Shown piece by piece: positions 1-10,353 of a DNA stretch of 64,000 bases. A program made the position numbers and the translations under genes. Source of the DNA: Pseudeuparius sepicola (Eukaryota; Arthropoda; Insecta; Coleoptera; Anthribidae); NCBI GenBank assembly GCA_963920635.1, contig OY987298.1:82345454-82409453 (forward strand), given 5' to 3'. The notes beneath the pieces were generated by a model that ran no database searches, was not told the DNA's origin, and was given only the letters and a program-made list of their open reading frames with translations. Within the stretch, counting starts at the first letter, position 1. Every line of letters begins with the position of its first letter.

Positions 1-1
1 G

Positions 2-178
2 GCACTACAAAAGTATGAACTAAAATGTAACACAAAATGTGAAAAAGTGAGGTTAATCATCCACAGGCAATTTTCTTTCCTGGGCGCTTCTCCAGATGCC
101 CTTGTCGGCAATGATGGGATAGTTGAAGTTAAGTGTCCCTATTCCCAAAGAAACATTTCACCACATAAGGCCAAAGTA
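2..178 (+). pseudogene. YqaJ-type exonuclease fragment
   Basis: One frame is open from the first base of the window to about 178 and carries the residues FLGASPDALVG and IVEVKCPYS. These match the core of the YqaJ/lambda-exonuclease family, where the Asp and the Glu-x-Lys triad bind metal. In insects such domains usually sit in transposon-derived proteins. The reading frame dissolves where a repeat with an ACAGGGTGTTACTTAAT end starts, near 184, so this is an internal fragment of a larger gene whose 5' part lies outside the window. Part of it reappears in inverse orientation at about 1372-1448, so it was captured in the palindrome described next. Confidence 0.65.
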
Positions 179-1448
179 CAGTATACAGGGTGTTACTTAA
201 TGATAGGCCGTAATTTCAAGGGCGAATTCCTGAACCAATTTTAAGTATAAAAGTTCATATAAACATGTGTTCTAAAAAGTCTCGTTTTTAAGATACAGGG
301 TGTCAAACTTTTAAAAAAAAAATCTTTTTTTTAACAATATTTTAATAATCCTTTAGTCGATTTTGTTTAAATCTGGCAATGTTATTTACGGCAGAGAGGG
401 GTTAATTTAGCCCTAAGTAGATTCAAATTATTAAGTCCAGTGGCGTCCCTGGGGGGCACCGTGACCAATATTTTTGAAAGAAAAAATGTGCGCCACTGAC
501 TTCTTTAAAACTTTTATATTTTTCTCGCATTAAGCAACTAAGAATACAACTTTTTGGTCTCTTGAATTTTTTTGTATCTGGCTTCGTTTTCGAGAGACAA
601 AATAAAAACCACTTTATTCCATGTCATTGCTTTGTTGTTGCATTGCTGCTTTCTCGAAAACGAAGCAAGATACGAACAAGATTCAAGAGACCAAAAAGTT
701 GTATTTTTAGTTGCTAAAAAAATATAAAAGTAGATTACAATTATTATCAAGTCCAGTGGCGTCCCTTAACCAATATTTTTGAGAAAAAGAAAATGTGCGG
801 CGCTGACTATTTTAAAACTTTTATATTTTTTTCGCATTAAGCAACTAAAAATACAACTGTTTGGTCTCTTGAATCTTGTTTGTATCTTGCTTCGTTTTCG
901 AGAAAGCAGCAATGCAACAACAAAGCAATGACATGGAATAAAGTGGTTTTCATTTTGTCTCTCGAATACGAAGCCAGATACGAAAAAAATTCAAGAGACC
1001 AAAAAGTTGTATTCTTAGTTGCTTAATGCGAGAAAAATATAAAAGTTTTAAAAAAGTCAGTGGCGCACATTTTTTCTTTCAAAAATATTGGTCACGGTGC
1101 CCCCAGGGACGCCACTGGACTTAATAATTGGAATCTACTTAGGGCTAAATTAACCCCTCTCTGCCGTAAATAACATTGCCAGATTTAAACAAAATCGGCT
1201 AAAGGATTATTAAAATATTGTAAAAAAAAATTTTTTTTTTAAAGTTTGACACCCTGTTTCTTGAAAACGAGACTTTTTAGGACACATGTTTATATGAACT
1301 TTTATACTTAAAATTGGTTCAGGAATTCGCCCTTGAAATTACGGCCTATCATTAAGTAACACCCTGTATACTGTACTTTATGTGGTGAAATGTTTCTTTG
1401 GGAATAGGGACACTTAACTTCAACTATCCCATCATTGCCGACAAGGGC
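98..1448. repeat. Large foldback palindrome with nested hAT-like ends
   Basis: Bases from 98 (GCCCTTGTCGGCAATGATGG) match the reverse complement of the bases ending at 1448, and the match continues inward for several hundred bases. The arms share the ACAGGGTGTTACTTAATGATAGG end (about 184 and 1371), an A/T-rich spacer, and CAGTGGCGTCCC ends of hAT type at about 439, 754 and 1119. The left arm lacks part of what the right arm has, so the palindrome is imperfect near its centre (about 735-850). No gene lies inside. Confidence 0.8.
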
Positions 1449-1720
1449 AATGTATTAAGTAACACCCTGTACAGGTACTGACGGAAAATTGAAAATGAGC
1501 CACAACATAATATTATCAAATTCAAGGTCTCTAAGAGTGACGAATATAATGTGGTGCGATTTGGTAATATTTTCCTTACAAGAAATAAAAGTAATGCGCA
1601 TCGAAAGAAATAACAGATTTTGGAAGGCGATGTTTAAAAAATTAAATACTTTATGTTCCACCTTTTACCCAAAATTGTATTTTCAGGCACACATATTGAT
1701 TTCCCAAAATAAAAACGGAC
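1449..1720. other. Left target flank of the Polinton
   Basis: This A/T-rich stretch lies between the palindrome and the Polinton. It contains a short ACACCCTGTAC repeat end at about 1460-1473 and a splice-acceptor-like TTGTATTTTCAG at about 1675-1686. It is the broken left half of the sequence into which the Polinton inserted; the right half resumes at 17473. No complete gene is seen. Confidence 0.5.
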
Positions 1721-1726
1721 TACCAG
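1721..1726. repeat. 6-bp target-site duplication TACCAG (left)
   Basis: TACCAG directly precedes the terminal AG of the element and is repeated exactly at 17473-17478 after its terminal CT. A 6-bp duplication is the hallmark length for Polinton integration. Confidence 0.93.
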
Positions 1727-2141
1727 AGTAGGTATCGGGATGGTTGGGAGACCCCCCTCCACTTTCCTCCTAGGCCCCGCCCCTTTTCCCCTCCACCTCT
1801 AGGCCCCGCCCACTTAGGCCACACCCACTTCCCCCTCCACTTTCGTGACAGCAGATCATGACAAAAAAAATGGCGGCTGACCCCTTCCCCCTCCACTTTC
1901 GCGACGTCACATTGTGACAAAAAAAATAGCGACTGACCCCGCCCCCTTTCGTGACGACAGACTGTGACAAAAAAAAATCTGACGTGAGACTGTGACAAAA
2001 TACTAAGGCGCATGCGCCAATACATGTTGTGACGTCAGTCTGTGACAAAAAATTGCACCGCTGGCCTATGTCACGCTCTGACGTCAAGATGTGACAAAAA
2101 GCCAAAAGGGCGTAACTGACGCTCGCGCTCTCCTTAATAGT
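1727..2141. repeat. Polinton left terminal inverted repeat
   Basis: This mirrors 17053-17472. The outer part is C-rich with reiterated GGCCCCGCCC blocks (GC-box-like). The inner part is an array of TTTTTTGTCACA and TGACGTCA-type units. The two repeats diverge inward of a shared GACGCTCGCGCTCT. The last bases read AGTAGGTATCGGGATGG against AGTAGGTATTGGGACGG in the right copy. Confidence 0.9.
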
Positions 2142-2315
2142 GACAGATTTAATACAAGACGGGCAAGATACGGTCAAAAATGCCTAATTTCGTGATAGAT
2201 TTAAAAATACACTGTGTAACAAAATGCGTGGGTGGGACCAAAGGACCGTAATAGCGACAGATTTAATACAAGGCGGACAAAACACGGTCAAAAATGCCTA
2301 ATTTCATCACGTGAC
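2133..2315. repeat. Direct repeat of about 70 bp, two copies
   Basis: The segment starting CCTTAATAGTGACAGATTTA at about 2132 recurs, with scattered differences, from about 2245 (CCGTAATAGCGACAGATTTA). Both run through GGTCAAAAATGCCTAATTTC. It lies just inside the left terminal repeat. Function is unknown; it may be an internal duplication or a regulatory or replication site. Confidence 0.7.
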
Positions 2316-2758
2316 AGTAAGAATACAGTTAGGTACCTGCAAAAATTCTGAACTGAATAATAATAAAATCAATTTTTAAGTTAAAAGACAATCGACGATC
2401 TTGTAGCCACAATTTCCAGCTTAATGGTGTGAAAGAGAAGTTAGCAGAATCTCGCAGATATCAAAAGACCGTAAACGACGTGTAGACTGAGCCAAAATTG
2501 AAAGAAAACGTTTGGCGAAATTAGTTTTTTAAAATTGTGTGACACCGTAAATGAGGTCGGTTACTGAACCCACGGCGGACCGGGGGCTTGGTGACAAGCA
2601 GAGACTTGCAGAATTTCTTCGACAGCCCTTTTTTCGCACAGCTGGAAATATTTAATTGATCAGCACAAGTCATTAGCAACAACAAAAATAGAACTAGGTC
2701 GCAGGCAGTGGTGTATGTAACTTATTAATAAAATGTAAACTCAGCATTTATGCACCGG
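2316..2758. other. Non-coding left arm of Polinton
   Basis: There are no open frames of note. The stretch lies between the terminal repeats and the polymerase promoter and presumably contains upstream control sequence. Confidence 0.5.
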
Positions 2759-2766
2759 TATAAATA
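2759..2766 (+). promoter_or_regulatory. TATA box of the polymerase transcript
   Basis: TATAAATA sits in a GC-flanked context (CCGG upstream, GCGC downstream) with an Inr-like TCATT about 30 bp downstream (near 2788). It is the first strong TATA match upstream of the rightward polymerase gene. The ATG is at 3479, so the transcript would have a roughly 690-base, probably spliced, leader. Confidence 0.55.
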
Positions 2767-3234
2767 GCGCACTTTTGTCATAGCAAATCATTTGATTGTC
2801 TATAATCCTCGTGATACGTGTTCGTCGAGCTTTGGATAGTTTTTGATCTACCTTCATCGAGTGTTTATGTTTGTGCGTCTATATAGCCCTAGAAACCGCT
2901 TCGTATAGTTTTAAAACAATTTTGATCCTTTTATCGTGTTTTGTGCTTCATTACCGAGAAAATTTTCCAAAAGTAAGTTTAATTGTTCTATTATTTTCAA
3001 GTGAAAGCGTCCAAGGACGTATTTATATAGTATACAGGGTGAGTAAAGAATTACGGAAAGTTGGCTGTCGAGGTGCAATTTTTTTAAATCCAGGGAAAAT
3101 TCGAAGTCGCTAATTTATAAAAATTGCTAAAAACCTATACTAAGACGGGAATATTTCAGAAAATATAAACCATATACATACTTTTTTACTCGGCTGACTG
3201 GAGCTTGCAGAAAAAACACAGAGCATAATTTTCT

Positions 3235-3475
3235 TTTCTTTCTAGGTTTACTATTTACATTTTAGTTTAAGGAGTGCTTATACCACTAATCTGAAAATCA
3301 CCATTAAGAGGTAATTTTTCTTAGTTTTTCGCTAATTGAAATAATTAAAATTAATATATTTTCTAGGTTTTGATTTCAGTCTAAAGAAGCGTTTATACCA
3401 GCTACATTCACGAATAAGAAGGTAACATTTTCTTAATTTTTCCTAATTGAAAAATAAAAATTCATTCATTTTAGC
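3235..3475 (+). other. Duplicated leader exon-intron units upstream of polB
   Basis: Two similar units follow each other: TTTCTAG acceptor, then a short exon containing AGTTTAAGGAGTGCTTATACC (about 3245-3310) or AGTCTAAAGAAGCGTTTATACC (about 3366-3420), then a GGTAA donor and the tract TTTTTCTTAGTTTTTC or TTTTCTTAATTTTTCC. A final TTTTAG acceptor lies just before the ATG at 3479. The arrangement looks like a tandem duplication of a non-coding leader exon with its intron. It is inferred from splice consensus and internal similarity only. Confidence 0.5.
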
Positions 3476-3732
3476 AGGATGGACAAATTCGTCATCGTAC
3501 AGGACTGTCTGCAGCGGGTCAGGCTTTTCAATTTGCTTGCACGTCGCCCTAATTTTAAAATTAAGACGGCGCCCGAAAGCAAAGACCCTAGCGACTGGAC
3601 AAAAGCTGCCATCAAGGAAGCGATCTTGTATGCCACATCGGACCTACTACCGACAGACAGGGTGGCGTTCACTTTTAGTAGCCCGGCATTCCAAAAAGGC
3701 GAGGGATGGATGTCGTTTAGGGAAGCCTCAAA

Positions 3733-3977
3733 AGTAAGTTTTCACAAACTAAAAAATTAAATTATTTAAGCAATAATAATAATAATAGCTTTTTGGCTAA
3801 GTCGATAATAATAATAATCGCCTTTTGGTTAAGTCAATAATAATAATAACGTACCTAATTGATTACAGTACCAGACGGCATAATATAAGAATAATTTGAA
3901 ATAACTTCATTCGGTTTTATGTACTAAACTCGCGAACAATTTTTTGTAGAAAACTAAATTTTTAATTTCATTTTAAG
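3733..3977 (+). other. Spliceosomal intron 1 of polB
   Basis: The donor GTAAGT follows an AAA codon. The acceptor TTTCATTTTAAG precedes GTGACCGTGGAAG. Splicing is in phase 0 and joins two segments that together resemble Polinton polymerase N-termini. The intron houses TAA microsatellites with Dong-like retrotransposon tails. Confidence 0.75.
3768..3851 (+). repeat. TAA microsatellite with two short Dong/R4-like 3' tails
   Basis: The structure is (AAT)n, then GCTTTTTGGCTAAGTCGAT, then (AAT)n, then CGCCTTTTGGTTAAGTCAAT, then (AAT)n. The same tail, GCCTTTTGGCTAAGTCGAT, ends the Dong-like retrotransposon at about 52650-52670 and is again followed by TAA units. Dong elements are known to insert into TAA repeats, so these look like two extremely 5'-truncated insertions. 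Confidence 0.65.
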
Positions 3978-6900
3978 GTGACCGTGGAAGACGTGTGGCG
4001 CGTGCTGTCCAGCATATTTCAGAGCAACGGGGAGGCGTTGAATACGGACACCTTTGTGCTAGGCGTCACTGCAGCCCGCCTGCCTGTCGGAAAGGGTGGA
4101 AGACCAAAGTACAACAGTTTTGCTGAAGAGTGTAGTAAACGGCGAGGCTTGGTTACTATCAACAACAAAGACAATTTATGTCTTCTCCGCGCTCTGGTTG
4201 TGGCCATAGCACACGTCGAAAAAGATCCGGACTTTAGGAAGGTACGACAGGATGTAGGCAAAGTTCAGACTCGGCGCGCGAAAAAATTATGCAGGATTCG
4301 GGTACTAGTATTCCAGAAGAGGGTGCTGGAATACTAGAAATACAATAATTTCAACGTCATTTTGGTAATTATAATATTATGGTATATAAGTATGGCACTA
4401 AAGGAAGGGATCCAATTTTCAAAGGCACAGGGGGTACAAAAAATCTAAACTTGCTATACCACGAAGGTCACTACAACGTAATCACGTCTTTGACATCTGC
4501 TTTTGGGTGTGGTTATTTCTGTGAGGTATGCAGCGTACCATACAACAATAAAGATGATCACCGTTGTGGAGGAACCTGTTACGCATATCAACAGACTCCA
4601 CCTTGTATTTTGGAAGACAAAAATCATTGCCAGGACTGCAACAGAGTCTTTCGTAACAAAACCTGTTTTGATAACCACAAAAAGGGTAAAAAATCAATTT
4701 GTGACGAGATAAGGCGTTGCGAGGACTGTCTGAAAACCATGAAGAAAAATCGTCAGCATACATGCGGCGAAATTTACTGTAAGATCTGCCAGAAACACAT
4801 GCCTGGGGATCATTTATGTCATATGCAGATGGACACAGGAAAACCAAAAACAAAAGATCTCCTATTCATTTTTTATGATTTAGAAACTAGACAGGAAAAA
4901 CAGACGAAGGGCGGGGCCTTATTACACGAACCCACCTTATGTGTCTTTGCCCAGCGCTGTTCTAACTGTCTAGGGGTTCAAGTCGTAAAAGGTTCTAACC
5001 CTGTAGCATCTTTCCTTATTCATGTTTTGGAGATAAGGAAATAATTCAAAAATGTAGTCGTTATCGCCCACAATGGACAAAGTTTTGATCATCAGTTCAT
5101 TCTAAATCATATACTTACCCAAACAGACCTTACTCCCGAGCTAATCACTCGTGGGACAAAATAAATTTCGATGAAGACGGGTAACGTTACATTTTTAGAC
5201 TCTATTAATTACTTTCCTATGGCATTATCGGCCCTCCCCAAGGCTTTTGGACTCGTCGAGCTGAAAAAGGGGTATTTTCCACATTTATTCAACATCGCGG
5301 AAAATCAAAATTATGTATAATCAATGCCTGACATTGAGTACTACAGCCCTGATTCAATGAAGCCAAATGACAGAGAACAGTTTGTAAAATGGTACGAGGA
5401 GCACAAGAATGACCAATTTGATTTCCAACAGGAAATTGTCACCTATTGTATCTCGGACGGGGAGATCTTAACACAGGCCTGTCTAAAGTTTCGAGAACAG
5501 CTACTAGAAGAGGGTAATGTATGGCCTTTTACAGAAGCCTGCACCCTGCCGTCCGCCTGTAACAAAATATTTCGCCGTAACTTTTTAAAGGCCAATACAA
5601 TAGAAATCATTCCAAAGAACGGTTACAGATGGCGAGACAATCAGTCCAAAATTGCGATAATGTGGCTAATCAGCGAAGAAAGGCAAAGAAATATTGAGAT
5701 CATTAATGGCGTAAAAGTAGACGGTTTTTGCGAGGAAACAAAACAAATTTTCGAATTCAACGGCTGCTATTTTCACGGATGTCCCACATGTATAAAACAC
5801 AACAGACAACAGCCCACCCACGACGATCCCACCTATACGATGGAAAATAGATACGAATCTACAATGGCCAAAGTCGAGCGGTTACGGAGTCTAGGTTATG
5901 AGGTAATAGTAAAATGGGGATGTGAATTCCGCAGAGAACTTACACCCGATCTAGAAAATACTCTGCAAAATCACCCCCTACTCAAGAAAACACCCCTAAA
6001 CCCTAGAGATGCTTTCTATGGCGGAAGAACGGGAGCCACAAAAATGTATCTTAAAACAGTCGGAGACGAAAAAATTAAGTATGTAGATGTCTGTTCTCTC
6101 TACCCTTGGGTATGTAAATACGGGAAGTACCCCGTAGGACACCCCCAAGTTTACGTTGGAGAGGAATGTTACAATCTCAACCTAAAAGAAACAGACGGTC
6201 TCATTAAATGTAAAGTCGTGCCGCCACAAAATTTGTACCATCCTGTGCTACCACTAAAAATGAATTCCAAGCTTCTGTTTGTTCTGTGCAGAACCTGTGC
6301 CGAAGAGCAAAACGAGGAAAATTGTAGCCACAACGACGACCAGCGAGCTCTGGACGGTATCTGGGTTATCGACGAAGTTTTGAAAAGTCTTGAGAAGGGG
6401 ACCATATTGTCGAGATACACGAAATATGGAAATACAAGGTGGAGCAATATAACCCAGAGACAAAGACGGGCGGTTTATTTTCTGAATATATCAGTAAATC
6501 TTTAAAAATCAAACAACAAGCGTCCGGTTGTAATTCTCAAGAAAGTAAACAAGCCTACATAAAAGATTACTTTGAAAGGGAGGGAGTTACACTAACATGT
6601 AGCGAGGTCGACTTTAACCCCGGTAAACGACAGTTAGGAAAGGCTGTCATAACATCTTTTTGGGGAAAATTGGGACAAACAGAAAACCAAAGTAAAACCT
6701 CCATCGTCAATAACCCAGAGCAATTTTTTTCAATGTTAACCAACCCTTCTATAGAAGTAAATAACGCCCTTCCAGTCAACGAGAACACCTTAATTGTAAA
6801 TTGGCAGCACATAGAAGAGAGCTTTGCAGTTCTGGCAACAGTAAACGTAGCCCTCGCAGCGTATACAACTGCTCAAGCTCGTCTAAAACTCTACAGCTGT

Positions 6901-7138
6901 CTCGAATAGCTGAACGAAAGAGTGTTATATTACGACACAGATAGCGTGATATACATTTCGAAACCCGGAGAGTACGACGTGCCTATCGGAACTTTCCTCG
7001 GAGAAATGACGGACGAGCTGGAGTGTTACGGTACGGGGTCGTACATAACCGAGTTTACGTCTGGCGGACCAAAGTTGTACGCGTATCTAGCGTATTCTCC
7101 AACCACGGGGCAGCATCACGAAGTATGCAAAGCTAAAG

Positions 7139-7190
7139 GTAATATTAAGAGTTTTGTTGTCCGGCATTTTACGAAAATCATTTTTTCCAG
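7139..7190 (+). other. 52-bp intron in the polymerase C-terminal region
   Basis: The donor AAAG|GTAATA and acceptor TTTTTTCCAG|GTATTC bracket 52 bases. Removing them fuses VCKAKG to IRITYDSS in frame, matching the usual Polinton polymerase sequence at this place. Without splicing the frame is broken. Confidence 0.75.
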
Positions 7191-7446
7191 GTATTCGCAT
7201 CACCTACGACTCGTCCAAAATCGTGAATTTCACCAGGTTGAGGGATATGGTCTTGGCGGAGGAAGCCCCAGTCTACATCACAAGCTCCAACATTCGGCGT
7301 ACAAACGAGCACGAAGTTGTAACCGTAGAGGAAAATAAAATATTCCGAGTCACTTTTAATAAGCGGCGACGAATTGAGGATTACGATTCAATTCCCTATG
7401 GTTACAATAAACGTGTCAAAAGCGACTAGGTTTTTGGTGTTCATCT

Positions 7447-7452
7447 AATAAA
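7447..7452 (+). terminator. Polyadenylation signal of polB
   Basis: AATAAA lies 18 bases after the polymerase stop codon at 7427-7429. Confidence 0.6.
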
Positions 7453-8187
7453 TTTGAGCGTTTAAGATATTTTTAACAAATTTAACTAGTTTTAACATCC
7501 CAATGCAATTATTTTTTAATTTTTACTTACTAACTATATATTTGTATACGAGGTTAAAAAAGTACTCCGTATTTTTTAAAATATTAAAATTTTTAGCGAA
7601 AGTTCTTTAGAAATGGAACAGAATGTATCAATATTTAACCGACATAGTTTTTAACTGTATTATACAGTGTCCGTCATAAATTTGGGCACAAATGTGAATT
7701 TCTTACATCTCGCAAAATTTTATGTGGAAAATATTTTTCAAACTCTACTTATTAATGTTTAAACATCACACTTCGTATACGAGGGAGGTTCAAAGAGTTG
7801 TTAAAGAGTATAAAGATCTCCAAATTTTAAAAGTATTATCAACAAAATTTGTTTGAAATTGAGAGAGTAGATGACAGATGTCTAGTCTAAAGGATGTTTT
7901 TTCCATAACTGTGGGTTTATAATTTATTATGTACTATATTTTATATATAGTAAACTAAGTTTTAGATGTATTTTTTTTTAATTATTGTGATACATGTTTA
8001 CTTGTAAGTGCAAAAAAAATACAGATTAACCATTTTCACTGTTTTATTTAAAAATATCTCCTCCCATACAAGTCTGCTACTAACTTATCTCTATTAAAAT
8101 GCATAAGTTCAAATATACAGTATGTTTCCAGAGTAAATGATGATTCTAAAATTATATCTAAGGGGCTTAAAACATGATTACATTTCA
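7453..8187. other. A/T-rich convergent intergenic region
   Basis: This region lies between the rightward polymerase and the leftward gene block. It is strongly A/T-rich, with no supported ORF. On the minus strand, AATAAA (complement of TTTATT near 8042) could end the leftward transcripts. Confidence 0.5.
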
Positions 8188-8712
8188 TTAAAAGTTCATT
8201 GACCCGACAGTTATTTTAAAATTTAACAATAAATCTATTTTTAGTGAAATAATTGTGTCTATTCTAAGTAATTCGAAAATATCTGACTCGACAAAATATT
8301 GAGAAATGTTGTTTTTTGTAAGTACTACAATTTTCAATCCATCTAAGCCGACCATGGTGCTTAACTCCATGTTGGCAATCTTCGTGGTAACGACAGTAGC
8401 ATCATCACGGATAAAGAATTCCTTCGTCAGTTTACTCAAACATAAAATCAGCTCGTTCCATTCCAGGTGATCCATATAAACACTGTTGTAATTGTCCAGT
8501 TGGTTAACAATATTTACTGCCGGGGTAAAGCATCTAGCCGGGCTCAAACCACACTGCACAGTAAAATAATTGTTAGGTTTTAGCGTAAGGCTCGTGTCCA
8601 GAATCAAGTGGTCTTCTTTTATTGCTTCTTCTTCGTAGAAATTAATCATCCTATCCAATTGGCGGTTGCAGCCGCAACAAGGTCTCGAAGAACTGTTACC
8701 GCTGTCGCTCAT
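8188..8712 (-). CDS. Unknown Polinton protein, 174 aa, intact
   Basis: This is the last gene of the leftward block and is open from ATG 8712. The N-terminus is Ser-rich with a Cys cluster (RPCCGCNRQL). It continues with a mixed alpha/beta composition and recognisable segments such as NYFTVQCG and LEWNELILCL, and a Leu/Ile-rich C-terminus. There is no signal peptide or clear membrane span. Similar ORFs seem to accompany arthropod Polintons, but I cannot assign a function; a DNA- or RNA-binding accessory role would be a guess. It lies about 200 bp downstream of the integrase and remains undamaged although its neighbours are broken. Confidence 0.65.
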   Translation of the reverse strand: MSDSGNSSSRPCCGCNRQLDRMINFYEEEAIKEDHLILDTSLTLKPNNYFTVQCGLSPARCFTPAVNIVNQLDNYNSVYMDHLEWNELILCLSKLTKEFFIRDDATVVTTKIANMELSTMVGLDGLKIVVLTKNNISQYFVESDIFELLRIDTIISLKIDLLLNFKITVGSMNF

Positions 8713-8913
8713 TTTTACTAAACCGTACTCTGTGAAGTGCTAATGCAAACTGAATGTCACATTTCAAATTATGCTCTTGTTAAATTTTCATCCCCACCAC
8801 CAAAATATTCATAAAACGTTAGCGCCATCTATCCACGAGTCGTGAGATTTGTCCAGACCAAGCCAGCGTACAAATACTTTCCGGCCTTTTTTCTTCAAGA
8901 CTTTTTCCACGAT

Positions 8914-9735
8914 TTAAACATCCGGATTTGCAGTTTTCTGTAATTCTTCGGTATAGAAACCGCCTTTTATAGGATTCCCACTCGTATCCTCCAGTAAATA
9001 TGTGACAGGGTTAGTAATTTTTACTTTGACAATTTTAAAGAGTTCAGTGGTCCTGCTGGGCATATACCCTTTATTGAATATATGCTTAGTCTTGCTTATT
9101 CTCACCATATCGCCAACTTTAAATTTTTGTTTAGCGTAAATTTTCAAATGACTGTAAACAGTTTTCAACAGGTGTTGTTCATTGCTCTTATTCACGTCTT
9201 TAGTTGGATAGTTCTATGATTTTGATTATTGTAGTCCCGCTCTAGAGTAGGTAGCACATCGATCCATCTATATTTTCCGTTTAAACTGAAATATTTGAAT
9301 AACTTTTCTTTTAAAGTACGAATCACTCGCTCGACAATAGCGGCTTTCGTATTGCTAAACATACTGTAATGGTTGATATTGTATGTATTAATCAGTTTTT
9401 TAAAGTGCACATTCTTTTCCGTGGTCTGTTTGAAGATTTTGAGGATGTCGTCTATTTGAATTTTTTTAAATTTCCGCAAAAGCCTTTGTAACTTCTTCAC
9501 CAGCCTTTGATTTCAGTGGTTTACACCAGACGAATTTCGAAAAACAATCAATGACGACTAGTATAAATTTAAAATTTCTATTTTGTTTTGCATACTGATC
9601 CAATTGGGCGGGGTCCGCCTGCCAGAGATCGTCTGATCCTTTTATTACCGTTCTACGACGAGCGTAGTTTTTTCGTGCAGGCTTATGTAACTCCTCAACT
9701 AGCTGGATGTTTTCTTTAGAATAATTGGAGCTCAT
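8914..9735 (-). pseudogene. int: Retrovirus-like DDE integrase of Polinton, broken
   Basis: The integrase inserts the element and generates the 6-bp duplication. Its start, ATG 9735, overlaps the stop of the upstream gene (ATGA). The first segment contains the basic RRRTVIKG stretch, the first catalytic Asp in DLWQADPAQ, and VVIDCFSKFVWC. An in-frame stop is at 9466-9468. The second catalytic Asp motif (LQTDHGKE, about 9425-9450) is still legible in the same frame, followed by a frameshift. The catalytic Glu is in AAIVERVIRTLKEKL (about 9310-9350). A second break at about 9195 precedes a C-terminal SH3/chromo-like part with FKVGDMVRISK (about 9100). The usual order is complete, and three lesions make the copy inactive. 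Confidence 0.9.
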
Positions 9736-10313
9736 GTTTTAATTTTTGGTTTCTTTGCAGGTGTTTCGGACCGTTGCTGAACCGTTTCTATTTTTCTATG
9801 CGCCATTTCGCTCCTTTTACTGATTTCCAAAATAGCTTTCTCCGCTGCTATTTCCACAGCATTTACTTTAGTTTTAAGGCCATTTTCTACATTTTCAATT
9901 TTGTCCTGTATTTTTTGAATTTGTTCCTTAATAACCGATATTTCTGTCAAATATATTTTCGTATCTTTCGCAAGTTTGGATGCTTTACCTAGTTCAGAAT
10001 CTATTTTTGCTTTTACTTCTTTTTGCGTGGCAAGCTGGGACTCTTTTATGAGCATATTCGTATCTTTAATAACGGAATTTAATGTTTTGGTTGTATTATT
10101 TTGAACGCTTTTCCTGCTACGGTCGGTGTATTCTTTGGTGGCTGCGTCTTTGTTTCCGATCGGGGTCTCAAGATTGCTAATTTTTAAATTCGTCGCATCT
10201 ATAGCACCGTCAGGAGTTAATTCCAATATGACCCCACCCAGAGGTATAGATACATGAGAATTCTGGACGTTTGTTCTGGAGTGAGAATACTGTCCGAACT
10301 TGTTGACGCCCAT
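9732..10313 (-). CDS. Tail-fibre-like coiled-coil protein, 193 aa
   Basis: The frame is open from ATG 10313. The N-terminus (about residues 20-65) has PLGGVILELTPDGAID and the motif ETPIGNKDAATKEYTD, which resembles the Asp-Ala-Ala-Thr-Lys-x-Tyr-Asp signature of phage tail-fibre and collar proteins. Residues 65-185 are Lys/Glu/Ile-rich heptads that predict a long coiled coil, ending in a basic tail (PAKKPKIKT). A trimeric fibre or attachment protein of the virion is a reasonable inference. Its TGA overlaps the integrase ATG by four bases. The ORF is undamaged. Confidence 0.65.
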   Translation of the reverse strand: MGVNKFGQYSHSRTNVQNSHVSIPLGGVILELTPDGAIDATNLKISNLETPIGNKDAATKEYTDRSRKSVQNNTTKTLNSVIKDTNMLIKESQLATQKEVKAKIDSELGKASKLAKDTKIYLTEISVIKEQIQKIQDKIENVENGLKTKVNAVEIAAEKAILEISKRSEMAHRKIETVQQRSETPAKKPKIKT

Positions 10314-10353
10314 TTTTAAAATAACTTAATATCTCTCGGTGTATTTGTATTTA

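Larger units (their letters stand above)
3479..7429 (+). pseudogene. polB: Protein-primed family B DNA polymerase (Polinton pPolB), decayed
   Basis: This enzyme replicates the linear element. Starting from ATG 3479 (MDKFVIVQD), exon 1 ends at a GTAAGT at 3733 and exon 2 opens at 3978. An OTU-like stretch (NNKDNLCLLRALV) follows. Next comes a Cys/His-rich region (about 4500-4830), the exonuclease motif FIFYDLE (about 4870), a second exonuclease motif HNGQSFDHQF in another frame (about 5075), and YCISDGEIL. The palm motifs are VDVCSLYPWV (motif A, about 6090), the SFWGKLGQ region (motif B, about 6655) and YYDTDSVIY (motif C, about 6930). Breaks: frameshift near 4285, stop near 4347, break near 5041, frameshift before 5324, frameshift near 6398 and stop TAG at 6907-6909. 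A 52-bp intron at 7139-7190 restores the C-terminal frame. Length and motif order match the family. Confidence 0.93.

Noticed and set aside
538..1020. Possible gene in the first palindrome
   Set aside because: Frames are short, A/T-biased and duplicated in inverse orientation. No conserved motif.
1720..2177. Long minus-strand frames through the left Polinton terminal repeat
   Set aside because: They are translations of GTCACAAA and GGGGCGGGG repeats, mirrored in the right repeat, with no domain.
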